A stretch of DNA of 64,000 bases from Cryobacterium sp. Y29 (GTDB taxonomy: Bacteria; Actinomycetota; Actinomycetes; Actinomycetales; Microbacteriaceae). The notes under the pieces were generated by a model. The model did not search any database and was not told the DNA's origin. It saw only the letters and a program-made list of their open reading frames with translations. A program made the position numbers and the translations under genes. This document shows positions 47,195 through 55,370 of this stretch, in pieces; positions within the stretch are counted from its first letter, which is position 1, and every line of letters begins with the position of its first letter. The stretch covers positions 1 to 64,000 of the forward strand of contig NZ_PJJN01000024.1 in NCBI RefSeq assembly GCF_002929825.1. Reading direction: 5' to 3'.

Positions 47195-47866
47195 TTAGAG
47201 CGGCGCTTCCAGTTTCGTCTTCAACGCCTCGAGAAACTCGGCTGCAACCGCGCCATCCAGAGCACGGTGATCCGACGTTAGGGTCAATTCGGCGATGGGA
47301 CGCCAACCCCCGCCATCCTCAGTCCAGACATTTCGGCGGATCGTGGCCCCAACCGCCAGGATCGCAGCTTGGGGCGCATTCACGATGGCATCAAAGCGGA
47401 TTACCCCAAGCATGCCGAGATTCGAAATCGTAAACGTTCCTCCGGTGATGTCGTCGCGCCCCAGTCCGCCGGAACGTGCACGGCCGACGATGTCGCGCCT
47501 GCGCTGAGCGATCTCTTCAAGATCCAACTGATCGGCGTTGTGAATAATCGGTACTGTCAGACCCTTCTCTGTGGCGACCGCTATTCCGATGTGAGCTCGT
47601 GGAAAAGATACGACCGTTTCACCGTCGACGTGAACATTTACCGCCGGCACCACGGTCAGAGCATGCGCGGTTGCGCGAACAAGCACGTCAGTCACTGTCG
47701 CCCCCGGCACGACGAGCTTGGCACGTGATGCCTCCGTCATGTCGACCTCCACCGTGAGGTGGAACACCGGCGCTTCCCACGCCGTGACCATGCGCCGCGC
47801 TGCGGTTCGACGCATGCCTTTCAGCTCGGTACGCTCACCCTCGTCGAGTTCTAGTGGTTGCGTCAT
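47195..47866 (-). CDS. 2-oxo acid/acetoin dehydrogenase E2 catalytic core without lipoyl domain
   Basis: A 223-residue protein that consists only of the acyltransferase core of an E2. It begins ELKGMRRTAARRMVTAWEAPVFHLTVEVD, the usual start of the core. It contains GGTFTISNLGMLGVIRFDAI and VNAPQAAILAVGA, and ends with the catalytic SDHRALDGA motif (His about 200, Asp about 204). There is no N-terminal lipoyl domain and no peripheral subunit-binding domain, both normal parts of E2. A free-standing lipoyl protein is encoded five genes upstream in the same operon. The ATG overlaps the aldolase stop (TAATG). It is the last gene of the operon. Confidence 0.9.
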   Translation of the reverse strand: MTQPLELDEGERTELKGMRRTAARRMVTAWEAPVFHLTVEVDMTEASRAKLVVPGATVTDVLVRATAHALTVVPAVNVHVDGETVVSFPRAHIGIAVATEKGLTVPIIHNADQLDLEEIAQRRRDIVGRARSGGLGRDDITGGTFTISNLGMLGVIRFDAIVNAPQAAILAVGATIRRNVWTEDGGGWRPIAELTLTSDHRALDGAVAAEFLEALKTKLEAPL

Positions 47867-48738
47867 TACGCCCGCGCTTCGGTCAAAACGGCGGTCGTCG
47901 AGGCACCGGCACACCCGTATTCACGCATCTTTGCGATCGTCGCTTCGATCATCAGGCGCTTTCCCTCAAGCATGGCGTCTTCGAGCTGGCGGTCACCCTG
48001 CGCCCAAGTCTCTTCAATACCGCGGCGAAAGGCATGGCGGAGATCAGTGTCGGCGTTCAGCTTGTGCACGCCAGCCGCGATCGCAGCGCTGATATCCGAC
48101 TCCGGCACTCCCGACGCTCCGTGCAGAACGAGGGGAACACCCGTCACATCTCGAATGCGCTGGATTCGTTCGATGTCGAGGGGCAGGGGGTCACCGGACG
48201 TGATGCCGTGCATCACGCCTGCCGAGATCGCCAGAAAGTCGACACCGGTTTCCGCGACGAATCTTTCGGCTTCGTCGACGTTGGTGTAGTGCGCCGACCA
48301 GTCGATACCGTTGGATGCATCGGGAATGCTGCCCAGTTCGGCTTCCACCGGAACGCCGAATGAATGTGCCACCTGAACGACGTAGCGGGTAGTTTTCAAG
48401 TTTTCTTCGAACGGCAAGTGGGAGCCGTCGAACATGATCGAGTCAAATCCGAGACGCAGAGCTTCGAAGACCTCATCGTAGGTACCGTGGTCGAGGTGGA
48501 TAACCGCATCCGCTTCCGTAACGTCGAGTTCATGACGGGTCATGCGGTACGCGGCCTCGAGGCCCAGATGAGGAACGATCGCCCGCCCAACCTGCAGGAA
48601 AACTGGTGATTGAGCGAGAATCGACGCTTCAATCAGTGCTTGCGTGGTCTCAGGGTTGTGCATATTGAAACCACCTACTGCATAGCCGCCTGCTCGGGCG
48701 CGGGCAACATAGTTTTCGGCTGTCTTCGTGGTCATCAT
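47866..48738 (-). CDS. class II ketose-bisphosphate aldolase
   Basis: A 290-residue zinc aldolase of the FbaA/KbaY/IolJ group. The visible marks are YAVGGFNMHNPETTQALIEA, the zinc His and Asp region VIHLDHGTYDEV, the catalytic Glu segment PVEAELGSIP, GVDFLAISAGVMHG, VLHGASG and the phosphate-binding KLNADTDLRHAF. It would cleave a ketose phosphate to dihydroxyacetone phosphate and an aldehyde. The start may be either of two adjacent ATG codons, with GAGAGG before them. In the operon it stands between the GlpK-like kinase and the E2 core, so its substrate is probably the ketose phosphate made by the GlpD-like enzyme. Confidence 0.92.
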   Translation of the reverse strand: MMTTKTAENYVARARAGGYAVGGFNMHNPETTQALIEASILAQSPVFLQVGRAIVPHLGLEAAYRMTRHELDVTEADAVIHLDHGTYDEVFEALRLGFDSIMFDGSHLPFEENLKTTRYVVQVAHSFGVPVEAELGSIPDASNGIDWSAHYTNVDEAERFVAETGVDFLAISAGVMHGITSGDPLPLDIERIQRIRDVTGVPLVLHGASGVPESDISAAIAAGVHKLNADTDLRHAFRRGIEETWAQGDRQLEDAMLEGKRLMIEATIAKMREYGCAGASTTAVLTEARA

Positions 48739-48774
48739 GATCCTCTCGATTGGTTTAGGTGTGGGACCAGCACG

Positions 48775-50334
48775 TCAGTGTGCGGCCAGTATCGGGACGG
48801 AATTTGAAACCGTCCCGTTAGTCGGGTGAGGTGGTGCCGGCGGCATCATGCGCGCGGATCGCACGGCGGCCTGCCAACCGCCGTAGAGCTGGTCGCGGCG
48901 ATCGCTGCTCATACGGGGCTCGAATACTCGCTCCGCGCGCCACGTTTCGCGCACGAGATCTTGCGCGTTCCACAGACCAACCTCCGCTCCGGCAATATAG
49001 GCGACTCCGAGAGCGGTGCGTTCGAGGCCTTCCGGCCGAACGACCGGCATGCCGAGGATGTCTGCTTGGAACTGGCACAGAAAGTTGTTGCAGACTGCTT
49101 TTCCATCTACCTTCAGCGACGTCACGTTCATACCGCCGGCGCGCAGCGCATCAAGGTTGTCGCGCGTCTGGTACGCCATGGCTTCGAGTGCCGCGCGAAC
49201 AATTTGGTCGATGCCCGTGTCAAGAGTCAACCCAAAAATTGATGCGCGGACGTCTTTGTCCCAGTAAGGGTCGCAGAGGCCGGCGAATGCGGGAACAAAG
49301 TAGACGCCCTGGGTATCTGTGACCCGTTCTGCGATGCGCTCCATCTCCGCTATGGATCCAACTGCGCGCATCTTGTCACGTAGCCAATGGAGCGTCTGCC
49401 CGCTGTGGAATACCACCCCTTCGACTTCGTAGCTGGTGAGCCCGGGAATGTTCATCGCCACGCTGGTAGTCATGCCGGCCAGGAGCAGCGGGCTGCTCCC
49501 GACGTTGGCGACGAGCACGCCAGCGGTTCCAAATGTGTTCTTGACTGAACCCTCGTCGAAGCATCCCTGCCCAAAGAGCCCGGCCTGTTGATCAGCGATG
49601 ATCGCTTGAATGGGTATGTAATGACCCGCACCATCGGGCAGAATGCTGGAGTCAAGGTAGCCAAAGTGCGAATTGGAAGCACGTACCTCGGGGAGAAGCT
49701 CCTGAGGGATTCCGTATACGTCGCATAGTCGGTCGTCCCACGCGAGTTCATCGATGTTGAGCAATGCCGTTCGCGACGCTGATGTCGCATCGGTGACGTG
49801 CTCGCGCCCACCGGTGAGGTTCCAGACAAGCCAGGTATCGACTGTTCCGGCAGCGTAGGCGCCCGTGCCTGCAAGTGCTTTGAGTCCTGGGACATTCTCG
49901 ATGAACCAGGCCAGTTTGGGGGCTGAGAAAAACGAGTCGTTCCGGAGCCCGGTGCGCGTGCGGATCTCGGCGTCGAGCCCCATGTCTGACCAGCGCTGCA
50001 CGATCTCATCGGTCTGATGCGAAGACCACATGATCGCGTTGTGGACGGGGATGGAGGTAGAACGATTCCAGATCAGACAGGTTTCCCGGTGAGTTGTCAC
50101 CCCGACCGTTGCGATATCGCGCGCCGTCAGCCCCGACCGGTCCATTACCTCGTCGATCGCTGCCCGCATCGCAGTCCACAGTTGGGCCGGGTCAAGCTCG
50201 ACCCAGCCGTGGTTGGGAAAAAGGGGCGTGAGCGAATTTGATGCCTCCGCGACGATCCGCCCGTCCGTATCGACGAGGACCGCCCGCGCGCTGCTCGACC
50301 CTTCGTCGAGCGCGAGAACATAGCGGCCCGTCAT
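48775..50334 (-). CDS. FGGY carbohydrate kinase, glycerol-kinase-like
   Basis: A 519-residue FGGY kinase closest in motifs to GlpK: VLALDEGSSSARAVL, THRETCLIWNRSTSIPVHNA, IADQQAGLFGQGCFDEGSVK, NTFGTAGVLV and NNFLCQFQADILGMPVVRP. Of the glycerol contacts known in Escherichia coli GlpK, Arg83, Glu84 and the Asp of ADQQA are kept. The Tyr of the PYFSG segment is replaced by Phe135 (DSFFSA). GlpK's DGGAVANNFL is DGKAVCNNFL here. The substrate may therefore be a related polyol such as erythritol or a deoxy polyol. The ATG overlaps the GlpD-like gene by four bases; the longer reading frame upstream would lie inside that gene. Confidence 0.9.
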   Translation of the reverse strand: MTGRYVLALDEGSSSARAVLVDTDGRIVAEASNSLTPLFPNHGWVELDPAQLWTAMRAAIDEVMDRSGLTARDIATVGVTTHRETCLIWNRSTSIPVHNAIMWSSHQTDEIVQRWSDMGLDAEIRTRTGLRNDSFFSAPKLAWFIENVPGLKALAGTGAYAAGTVDTWLVWNLTGGREHVTDATSASRTALLNIDELAWDDRLCDVYGIPQELLPEVRASNSHFGYLDSSILPDGAGHYIPIQAIIADQQAGLFGQGCFDEGSVKNTFGTAGVLVANVGSSPLLLAGMTTSVAMNIPGLTSYEVEGVVFHSGQTLHWLRDKMRAVGSIAEMERIAERVTDTQGVYFVPAFAGLCDPYWDKDVRASIFGLTLDTGIDQIVRAALEAMAYQTRDNLDALRAGGMNVTSLKVDGKAVCNNFLCQFQADILGMPVVRPEGLERTALGVAYIAGAEVGLWNAQDLVRETWRAERVFEPRMSSDRRDQLYGGWQAAVRSARMMPPAPPHPTNGTVSNSVPILAAH

Positions 50335-52055
50335 AGGTCTGCCCCGCCCTGGAGGGCGACGTCGCCGACGGTCAACCCACTTTCGCGTTCTCCGGATGTC
50401 ACGCGAACTGGAATTTGCGCTGTGGGTCGGCCGGGGACTGCTAGGTGGCCGAGCCACTCAACGTAGCCGTCGATCTCATTCTGGATACGGTCTTCATCCC
50501 AGCCGTTGATCGCCGCCATGATCGTCGCGATCCGCTCGGCGCCCTCGATGCCGTGATCCGGTTCAAACGCCAGCAGGAGACGTCTCGCCATGACGTCCGT
50601 GAGAGTTCGGGCAAATTCTTCAGTGATGGCGAAGACTACTTCAGCAGCCAGAGCCCCCGACTTCTCGTCGACGATCTCAGCAAGACTGGAATCGTTACTC
50701 ACGAGAGCCACTATGTTCGATGCCCGCACTCCGTACAGAGCGAGGAGGCGCTTCGCCACTAACGGTGGCAGAGCGCCGTTCGCAATGAACGCCTTTGAGA
50801 ACGTCTCATAGTTTGCGACTCGAGCACCTGGAAGTGGGCTCGTCAAAGTGATTGTTTTGACCTTCTTGGCGCCCAGACTGCGAAGCGCCAGGTCGACGGC
50901 GTCCTCTGAGAGCTGCCGGAAGGTCGTGAGCTTACCCCCGATGACGGAAAAGAGGCCCTCGACGCCGTCGTCAGCGTGGTCGTGGATGATATGACTGCGC
51001 GGAATCTTCCATTCGGGCACACCGGGAGCGTAGGGCAGTGGTCGCACTCCGCTGTATGTGTAAAGAACATCGTCGGTGCTCAGTTTTGCGCCCGGCACCA
51101 GAGTGTTGACCTCGTTGAGAAGGTAGTCGATTTCCGACTGTTCTGCGCGAGCAGAGTCCGGCTCCTCGTCGTAGAGGTTGTCCGTGCATCCGATGAGGTA
51201 TCTGCCCATCCACGGTATGACGAGGACCAGGCGGCCATCGGCCTGCGATTCGTAGTACACGACGTCGCGAGGCGCCCCGGGGAAGGGAGCCACGACGATA
51301 TGGCTGCCTTTGGAGCCGCCGATGAATCGAGGTGAACTGACTCCCCCAAAATCAGCCAGCAGGCGGTCGACCCACGGTCCAGCGGCGTTCATGACCACCC
51401 GTCCGCGCACAGAATGACGTTCTCCCGTGATCGAATCGGTGTACTCGACGCCGCTCACTCGAGAATCGGACTTCAACAGCCCATCGACGCGGGAGTGGGT
51501 GACGATGTCGGCCCCGTCACTTTGAGCTGCCACCGCTAGTTCAACACAGAGGCGCTCAGCATATTCAACCTGACCGTCGATGAAGACCGCGGAACCGGTG
51601 AGTCCGGCAGGTTCCATCCCGGTGAAGCGGGACAGCACCGCGCGCTTCGTCAGAATGCTGTGATTGGGTTGCTTCTTGTCCCACGAGAGTACGTCGTAGG
51701 CGATCATGCCGAGGCGGATCAACCACGACGGCCGCTTGTTGCGGGCGTAGAAAGGCATGAGAAGCGGCACAGGCTTCACGAGGTGCGGAGCGAGCTTGAA
51801 GAGACGCTCGCGCTCCTTCAGGGATTCGCGAACCAAGGCAAAGTCCTTATGCTCCAGGTATCGGAGACCACCGTGAATGAGTCGGCCCGACCACGCGGAC
51901 ACGCCGCTGCAAATGTCTTCCTGGTCGATGACGATGGTTCGCAAACCTCGCGCAGCAGCGTCGCGCGCAATGCCGAGTCCATTAATGCCAGCACCCACGA
52001 CGACGAGATCGTAGGGTGCGCGGGTGTCGCCGGCGTTCACTAAAGATGCGCTCAT
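50331..52055 (-). CDS. GlpD-like FAD-dependent polyol-phosphate dehydrogenase
   Basis: A 574-residue membrane-associated flavoprotein. The FAD motif is YDLVVVGAGINGLGIARDAA, followed by CSGVSAWSGRLIHGGLRYLE, the GlpD/EryB signature loop. GSKGSHIVVAPFPG, YLIGCTDNLYDEEP and FSVIGGKLTTFRQLSEDA line the substrate cleft, and a C-terminal helical domain completes the usual GlpD length. It would oxidise a polyol phosphate (sn-glycerol 3-phosphate or, as in EryB, an erythritol phosphate) to a ketose phosphate and pass electrons to quinone. It is translationally coupled to the FGGY kinase. AAGGAGGAG precedes the ATG. Confidence 0.92.
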   Translation of the reverse strand: MSASLVNAGDTRAPYDLVVVGAGINGLGIARDAAARGLRTIVIDQEDICSGVSAWSGRLIHGGLRYLEHKDFALVRESLKERERLFKLAPHLVKPVPLLMPFYARNKRPSWLIRLGMIAYDVLSWDKKQPNHSILTKRAVLSRFTGMEPAGLTGSAVFIDGQVEYAERLCVELAVAAQSDGADIVTHSRVDGLLKSDSRVSGVEYTDSITGERHSVRGRVVMNAAGPWVDRLLADFGGVSSPRFIGGSKGSHIVVAPFPGAPRDVVYYESQADGRLVLVIPWMGRYLIGCTDNLYDEEPDSARAEQSEIDYLLNEVNTLVPGAKLSTDDVLYTYSGVRPLPYAPGVPEWKIPRSHIIHDHADDGVEGLFSVIGGKLTTFRQLSEDAVDLALRSLGAKKVKTITLTSPLPGARVANYETFSKAFIANGALPPLVAKRLLALYGVRASNIVALVSNDSSLAEIVDEKSGALAAEVVFAITEEFARTLTDVMARRLLLAFEPDHGIEGAERIATIMAAINGWDEDRIQNEIDGYVEWLGHLAVPGRPTAQIPVRVTSGERESGLTVGDVALQGGADL

Positions 52056-52093
52056 AGCTCCTCCTCCTTCGTTGTTTTCGTTGAGGCCCGCGT

Positions 52094-52336
52094 TTAGTCG
52101 GTTTCAATCACAGCAAGAATGGTGCGGACCTCGACTGAGGCACCTTCCTCGACCAAGATCTCAACCAGGGTGCCCGTGGCAGGTGACTCGAGAGTTTCCT
52201 CAACCTTCTCCGCCTCGACCTCCGCCAGAGGTTCGTCTTCATCGACGTGGTCGCCCACCTTCTTGAGCCACTCGACGATTGCCCCTTCACTCATTCCCAT
52301 TCCCCACTGGGGAAGCAACACATCTATACGCGCCAT
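52094..52336 (-). CDS. free-standing lipoyl carrier protein
   Basis: An 80-residue single lipoyl domain. It reads ARIDVLLPQWGMGMSEGAIV, EWLKKVGDHVDEDEPLAEVE, AEKVEETLESPATGTLVEIL and VEEGASVEVRTILAVIETD. The lipoylated Lys is Lys44 in VEAEKVEE, at the tip of the beta-hairpin where E2 lipoyl domains carry it. E2 proteins normally carry this domain at their N-terminus; here it is a separate gene between E1-beta and GlpD, and the E2 core is encoded about 4.2 kb further down the operon. GAGGAACCC lies before the ATG. The lipoate ligase-like gene at 45.2 kb may modify it. Confidence 0.95.
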   Translation of the reverse strand: MARIDVLLPQWGMGMSEGAIVEWLKKVGDHVDEDEPLAEVEAEKVEETLESPATGTLVEILVEEGASVEVRTILAVIETD

Positions 52337-52354
52337 TGGGTTCCTCTTTCGTTA

Positions 52355-53383
52355 TTAAACTGCGGCTGCGACCGGCTGAAGCGCCGGCAGGTCGACGACG
52401 CGCCGAATGGCGGCCGCAATGGTGGCCTTCGTCGGGTACATCTGCTTTTCGAGCGAGGGGCTAAAAGGAATTTGCATGTCCGGTGCCGTCACACGAATAA
52501 TCGGGGCTTTGAGAGAATCAAAAATTTCTTCCGCGACGAGGGCACTGATCTCTGCCGCTGCACCACAGGTGCGGTGCGCCGGCTCGGCTACCACCAAACG
52601 CCCAGTCTTCGCCACCGACCGCAAAATGGCATCACGGTCGAGTGGAACGAGCGTTCTCGGATCAATGACCTCGACGGACACTCCTTCCCGTGCGAGTTCT
52701 TCTGCTGCAGCCACGGCCTCTGGCACTGAGCTCGAGATAGCTACGACGGTGACGTCCGTTCCTTCCCGCGCCGTGCGTGCGACCCCAAGCGGAATCCAAA
52801 ACTCGTTCTCGTCAACGTCCTCCTTTGCACTCCACAGGAGGCAGGCCTCGAAGCTGAGGATTGGGTCGTCGGAATCGACCGCGGAGCGGAGCAGCCCTTT
52901 TGCGTCTGCGGGCGTGGCAGGGGCAATGATTTTCAGTCCGGGGACGTTCATGAACATCGGATACGGACGGTCCGAGTGGTGCGCGCCGGTGTTCAGTCCA
53001 TAGAACATAGCGGAGCGGAATACTACGGGCATCGAGGCCTGGCCGCCAAACATGTACCGGTTTTTCGCCACCTGGTTCACGAACTGGTCCATGGCCATGT
53101 ACAGGAAGCTCGAGTAGGAGAGGTCGACTATCGGGCGCAGCCCAGTCATCGCAGCGCCAGCGGCAGCGCCGACAATGCCCTCCTCGGAGATCGGAGTGTT
53201 GCGAATGCGATTCTTGCCATACCGCTGCAGAAAATCGCCTTTGTCGCTGCGGGATTTGCCGCCGCCGGTAGTGCCATAGACATTCGCTTCGACGTCTTCG
53301 CCGATGATGATGACGCGCTCGTCGGCGTCCATGGCCTCGCGCTGGGCTGCGCCAATAGCACCCAAATAGCTCATCACAGTCAT
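52355..53383 (-). CDS. thiamine-diphosphate dehydrogenase E1 beta subunit (acetoin/pyruvate type)
   Basis: A 342-residue transketolase-fold subunit. Marks are SYLGAIGAAQREAMDADERV, IIIGEDVEANVYGTTGG, the catalytic-site segment NTPISEEGIVGAAAGAAMTG, LRPIVDLSYSSFLYMAMDQF, GAHHSDRPYPMFMNVPGLKI and the C-terminal swivel domain VEVIDPRTLVPLDRDAI. It pairs with the E1-alpha encoded just upstream (four-base overlap). Size and motifs suit the acetoin dehydrogenase and pyruvate dehydrogenase E1-beta group. The complex would decarboxylate or cleave an alpha-keto acid or acyloin and pass the acyl group to the lipoyl carrier. Confidence 0.93.
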   Translation of the reverse strand: MTVMSYLGAIGAAQREAMDADERVIIIGEDVEANVYGTTGGGKSRSDKGDFLQRYGKNRIRNTPISEEGIVGAAAGAAMTGLRPIVDLSYSSFLYMAMDQFVNQVAKNRYMFGGQASMPVVFRSAMFYGLNTGAHHSDRPYPMFMNVPGLKIIAPATPADAKGLLRSAVDSDDPILSFEACLLWSAKEDVDENEFWIPLGVARTAREGTDVTVVAISSSVPEAVAAAEELAREGVSVEVIDPRTLVPLDRDAILRSVAKTGRLVVAEPAHRTCGAAAEISALVAEEIFDSLKAPIIRVTAPDMQIPFSPSLEKQMYPTKATIAAAIRRVVDLPALQPVAAAV

Positions 53384-54363
53384 GCTGCGGACTCCTTGTC
53401 GGTGTAGAGGTCGTCGAAGGCGACCGAAAGATCGGGGTAAGGACTCGCGTCCGAGAATGCAACAGCCGCGTCGACCTCGGCGAGCGCGGTTGCCTGGAGG
53501 CCATCGAGCTCATCGTCAGAGAATCCCTGAGATGCCAGATAGTGACGAAAGAGAACGATGGGATCTTTTTTCAACCACGCCTCGCGCTCACCTGCGTTTC
53601 GGTAGTCCGTGCCCAGCCTCAGCCCTTCGGAGTGTTCGTTGTACCGATAGGTCATGACCTCGACCAGTGTGGGACCGTCCCCGGCGCGCGCTCGTGCTAC
53701 GGCTTCGGAGACCGCATCGTAGACAGCCAGAACATCTTGTCCTTCTTCAACTCTGATTCCGGGCATCCCGAATCCAGCGGCACGTTCGGAAATGATGCCC
53801 GATGTTACGGTGTGTGCCGGAGTGCTCAGCGCGTACTGGTTGTTTTCGCACAGAAAGATCATCGGGAGGTCCCACACGCCGGCCATGTTCATCGACTCGT
53901 AGAGGACACCCTGATTGGCGGCTCCATCGCCGAAGAAGGCGAGCGCTACTTTGCCGTTGTTCAGCACCTTCGACGACAGGGCTGCTCCATTGGCAATCGG
54001 GATGGACGACCCCACAATGCCGGACTCGCCAAGACTTCCCACCGCGAAGTCAGCGAGGTGCAGCGAGCCGCCCTTGCCTTTGCAGACGCCCGTCGCCTTG
54101 CCTACGAGTTCAGCCATGAGTGGGCCGAGCGGTGAACCTTTTCCGATGGGGTGCCCGTGGCTGCGGTGGTTTCCACTCATGTAATCACCGGCACCAAGAG
54201 CCATCGTGGCGCCGACAACCTGCGCTTCTTGCCCGATGCTGGTATGAACAGTGCCGGGAATGTGGCCTCGTTTCACCATCTTGGATGCGCGCTCATCGAA
54301 CGCTCGGATTCTCAACATTCGCAGCTGCATTTCACGCAGGGTATCGCGTGCCAGTTCGGCCAT
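53380..54363 (-). CDS. thiamine-diphosphate dehydrogenase E1 alpha subunit (acetoin/pyruvate type)
   Basis: A 327-residue subunit. RIRAFDERASKMVKRGHIPG and TVHTSIGQEAQVVGATMAL open the protein. GNHRSHGHPIGKG is the conserved dehydrogenase phosphorylation-loop region. The thiamine-diphosphate motif is FFGDGAANQGVLYESMNMA followed by ENNQYALST. The 327-residue length and the 'YMSGNHRSHGH' form are closer to AcoA-type acetoin dehydrogenase than to the larger pyruvate E1-alpha. It is the first gene of the seven-gene operon, with the shared ATTCA element 44-57 bases upstream. GGAAAGGC-like sequence precedes the ATG. Confidence 0.93.
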   Translation of the reverse strand: MAELARDTLREMQLRMLRIRAFDERASKMVKRGHIPGTVHTSIGQEAQVVGATMALGAGDYMSGNHRSHGHPIGKGSPLGPLMAELVGKATGVCKGKGGSLHLADFAVGSLGESGIVGSSIPIANGAALSSKVLNNGKVALAFFGDGAANQGVLYESMNMAGVWDLPMIFLCENNQYALSTPAHTVTSGIISERAAGFGMPGIRVEEGQDVLAVYDAVSEAVARARAGDGPTLVEVMTYRYNEHSEGLRLGTDYRNAGEREAWLKKDPIVLFRHYLASQGFSDDELDGLQATALAEVDAAVAFSDASPYPDLSVAFDDLYTDKESAA

Positions 54364-54406
54364 TGGGAACCGCCTTTCTCTCGACGTCTTCGTCTGCGTT
54401 CACGAG

Positions 54407-54433
54407 TGCATATTCATTCGTGTTATGAAACAC
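54407..54433. promoter_or_regulatory. ATTCA element and adjacent inverted repeat before the E1 operon
   Basis: TGCATATTCATTCG (54407-54420) overlaps GTGTT-ATGA-AACAC (54420-54433). They sit in the 74-base gap between the phosphatase gene and E1-alpha. Their presence implies a separate promoter for the dehydrogenase operon. Confidence 0.5.
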
Positions 54434-54437
54434 TATG

Positions 54438-55370
54438 CTACGCACTTCTGTGTCCCACTGCAAGCGATTTTGATGGGACATCAGACCAACCGAGTTGATC
54501 CCGTACGGCCGCCGGAATGACATGGTCCACTCGGTCAAGAATGTAGGTGGGCTGGTCCGCTGCAGCGGTGCGCGCCACCGAGTCGAGGTCGGCGTCTCCG
54601 GTGAGCACGAGCGCGGAGTCCATCCGGGCATCCACGGCCATTTTCACGTCCGTATAGAGCCGATCGCCCGTCATGAGGCATTGCTCAGGCCGTAGCCCCA
54701 GGGTTGCCATCACCGTTTCCAGCATGATCACGCTGGGCTTACCGGCGTTGGCGACGCAGGACACGCCGGTGCACGCCTCGATCGCCGCGACAATCGCCGC
54801 CGCGTCAGGTTCACCGCGGCCACCAGGAAACGGGCAATAGCGATCCAGGTTGGTCGCCACAAGGATCGCATCCCGCTTCCACAATGCGTCGAATGCGATC
54901 TGAAGCTTGGAATAGTCGAACCCTCGGTCGTAGCTCGCCAAGACGATGTCTATCTCATCGGGGTTCGACGACGTAGGGATTCCCGCATCCCGCAGCGCCG
55001 TGATCAGCGGTTGTTCAGCAATCGGGTAGACCGTCTTACCGGGGTGTTCACGCCTGAGCCAGGCGACCATGCTCACCACTGAGTTGACAACCTCCTCGGG
55101 CGCGACCTGAATGCCGAGTTTCGTGAGTTTGGATACGTACATTGCCCGGTCGAGCGTTGGGTTGTTCGAGAGAAACACCACCCGACGTTTCGTCTCGCGA
55201 AGGTGAGTAAGGAGCTGGAGCGCTCCGGGAAGAAGCTCCTCGCCCAGATAAATGGTGCCGTCCAGGTCGAACAGGTAGGCGTCGTAGACCCGTTCGGGCA
55301 GCGCCCGCGGTGCGTCGTCATCCGTCCGCGCCGCGGGCAAGCTCAGGCTGGTCGCCGTCGTTTCACTCAC
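54438..55370 (-). CDS. HAD-IIA phosphatase, AraL/NagD-like
   Basis: A 310-residue HAD hydrolase with the type IIA cap. Motif I is FDLDGTIYLGEELLPG with the nucleophile and general-acid Asp. Motif II is VVFLSNNPTLDR, motif III Lys is in NAGKPSVIM, and motif IV is LMTGDRLYTDVKMA. The N-terminal 27 residues are a polar extension. Relatives dephosphorylate small sugar and polyol phosphates. The gene overlaps the FGGY kinase by four bases and follows an AraM-like dehydrogenase, the same partner as in the Bacillus subtilis araL-araM pair. It may remove toxic or dead-end phosphates, or may be a pathway step. Confidence 0.9.
   Translation of the reverse strand: MSETTATSLSLPAARTDDDAPRALPERVYDAYLFDLDGTIYLGEELLPGALQLLTHLRETKRRVVFLSNNPTLDRAMYVSKLTKLGIQVAPEEVVNSVVSMVAWLRREHPGKTVYPIAEQPLITALRDAGIPTSSNPDEIDIVLASYDRGFDYSKLQIAFDALWKRDAILVATNLDRYCPFPGGRGEPDAAAIVAAIEACTGVSCVANAGKPSVIMLETVMATLGLRPEQCLMTGDRLYTDVKMAVDARMDSALVLTGDADLDSVARTAAADQPTYILDRVDHVIPAAVRDQLGWSDVPSKSLAVGHRSA

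Noticed and set aside
50331-52055. Plain glycerol catabolism (glpD-glpK) as explanation of the E1 operon
   Set aside because: Glycerol use needs no aldolase, E1/E2 complex or ribose-type importers, there is no GlpF, and the kinase lacks a glycerol-contact tyrosine. I kept the names as 'GlpD-like' and 'GlpK-like' only.
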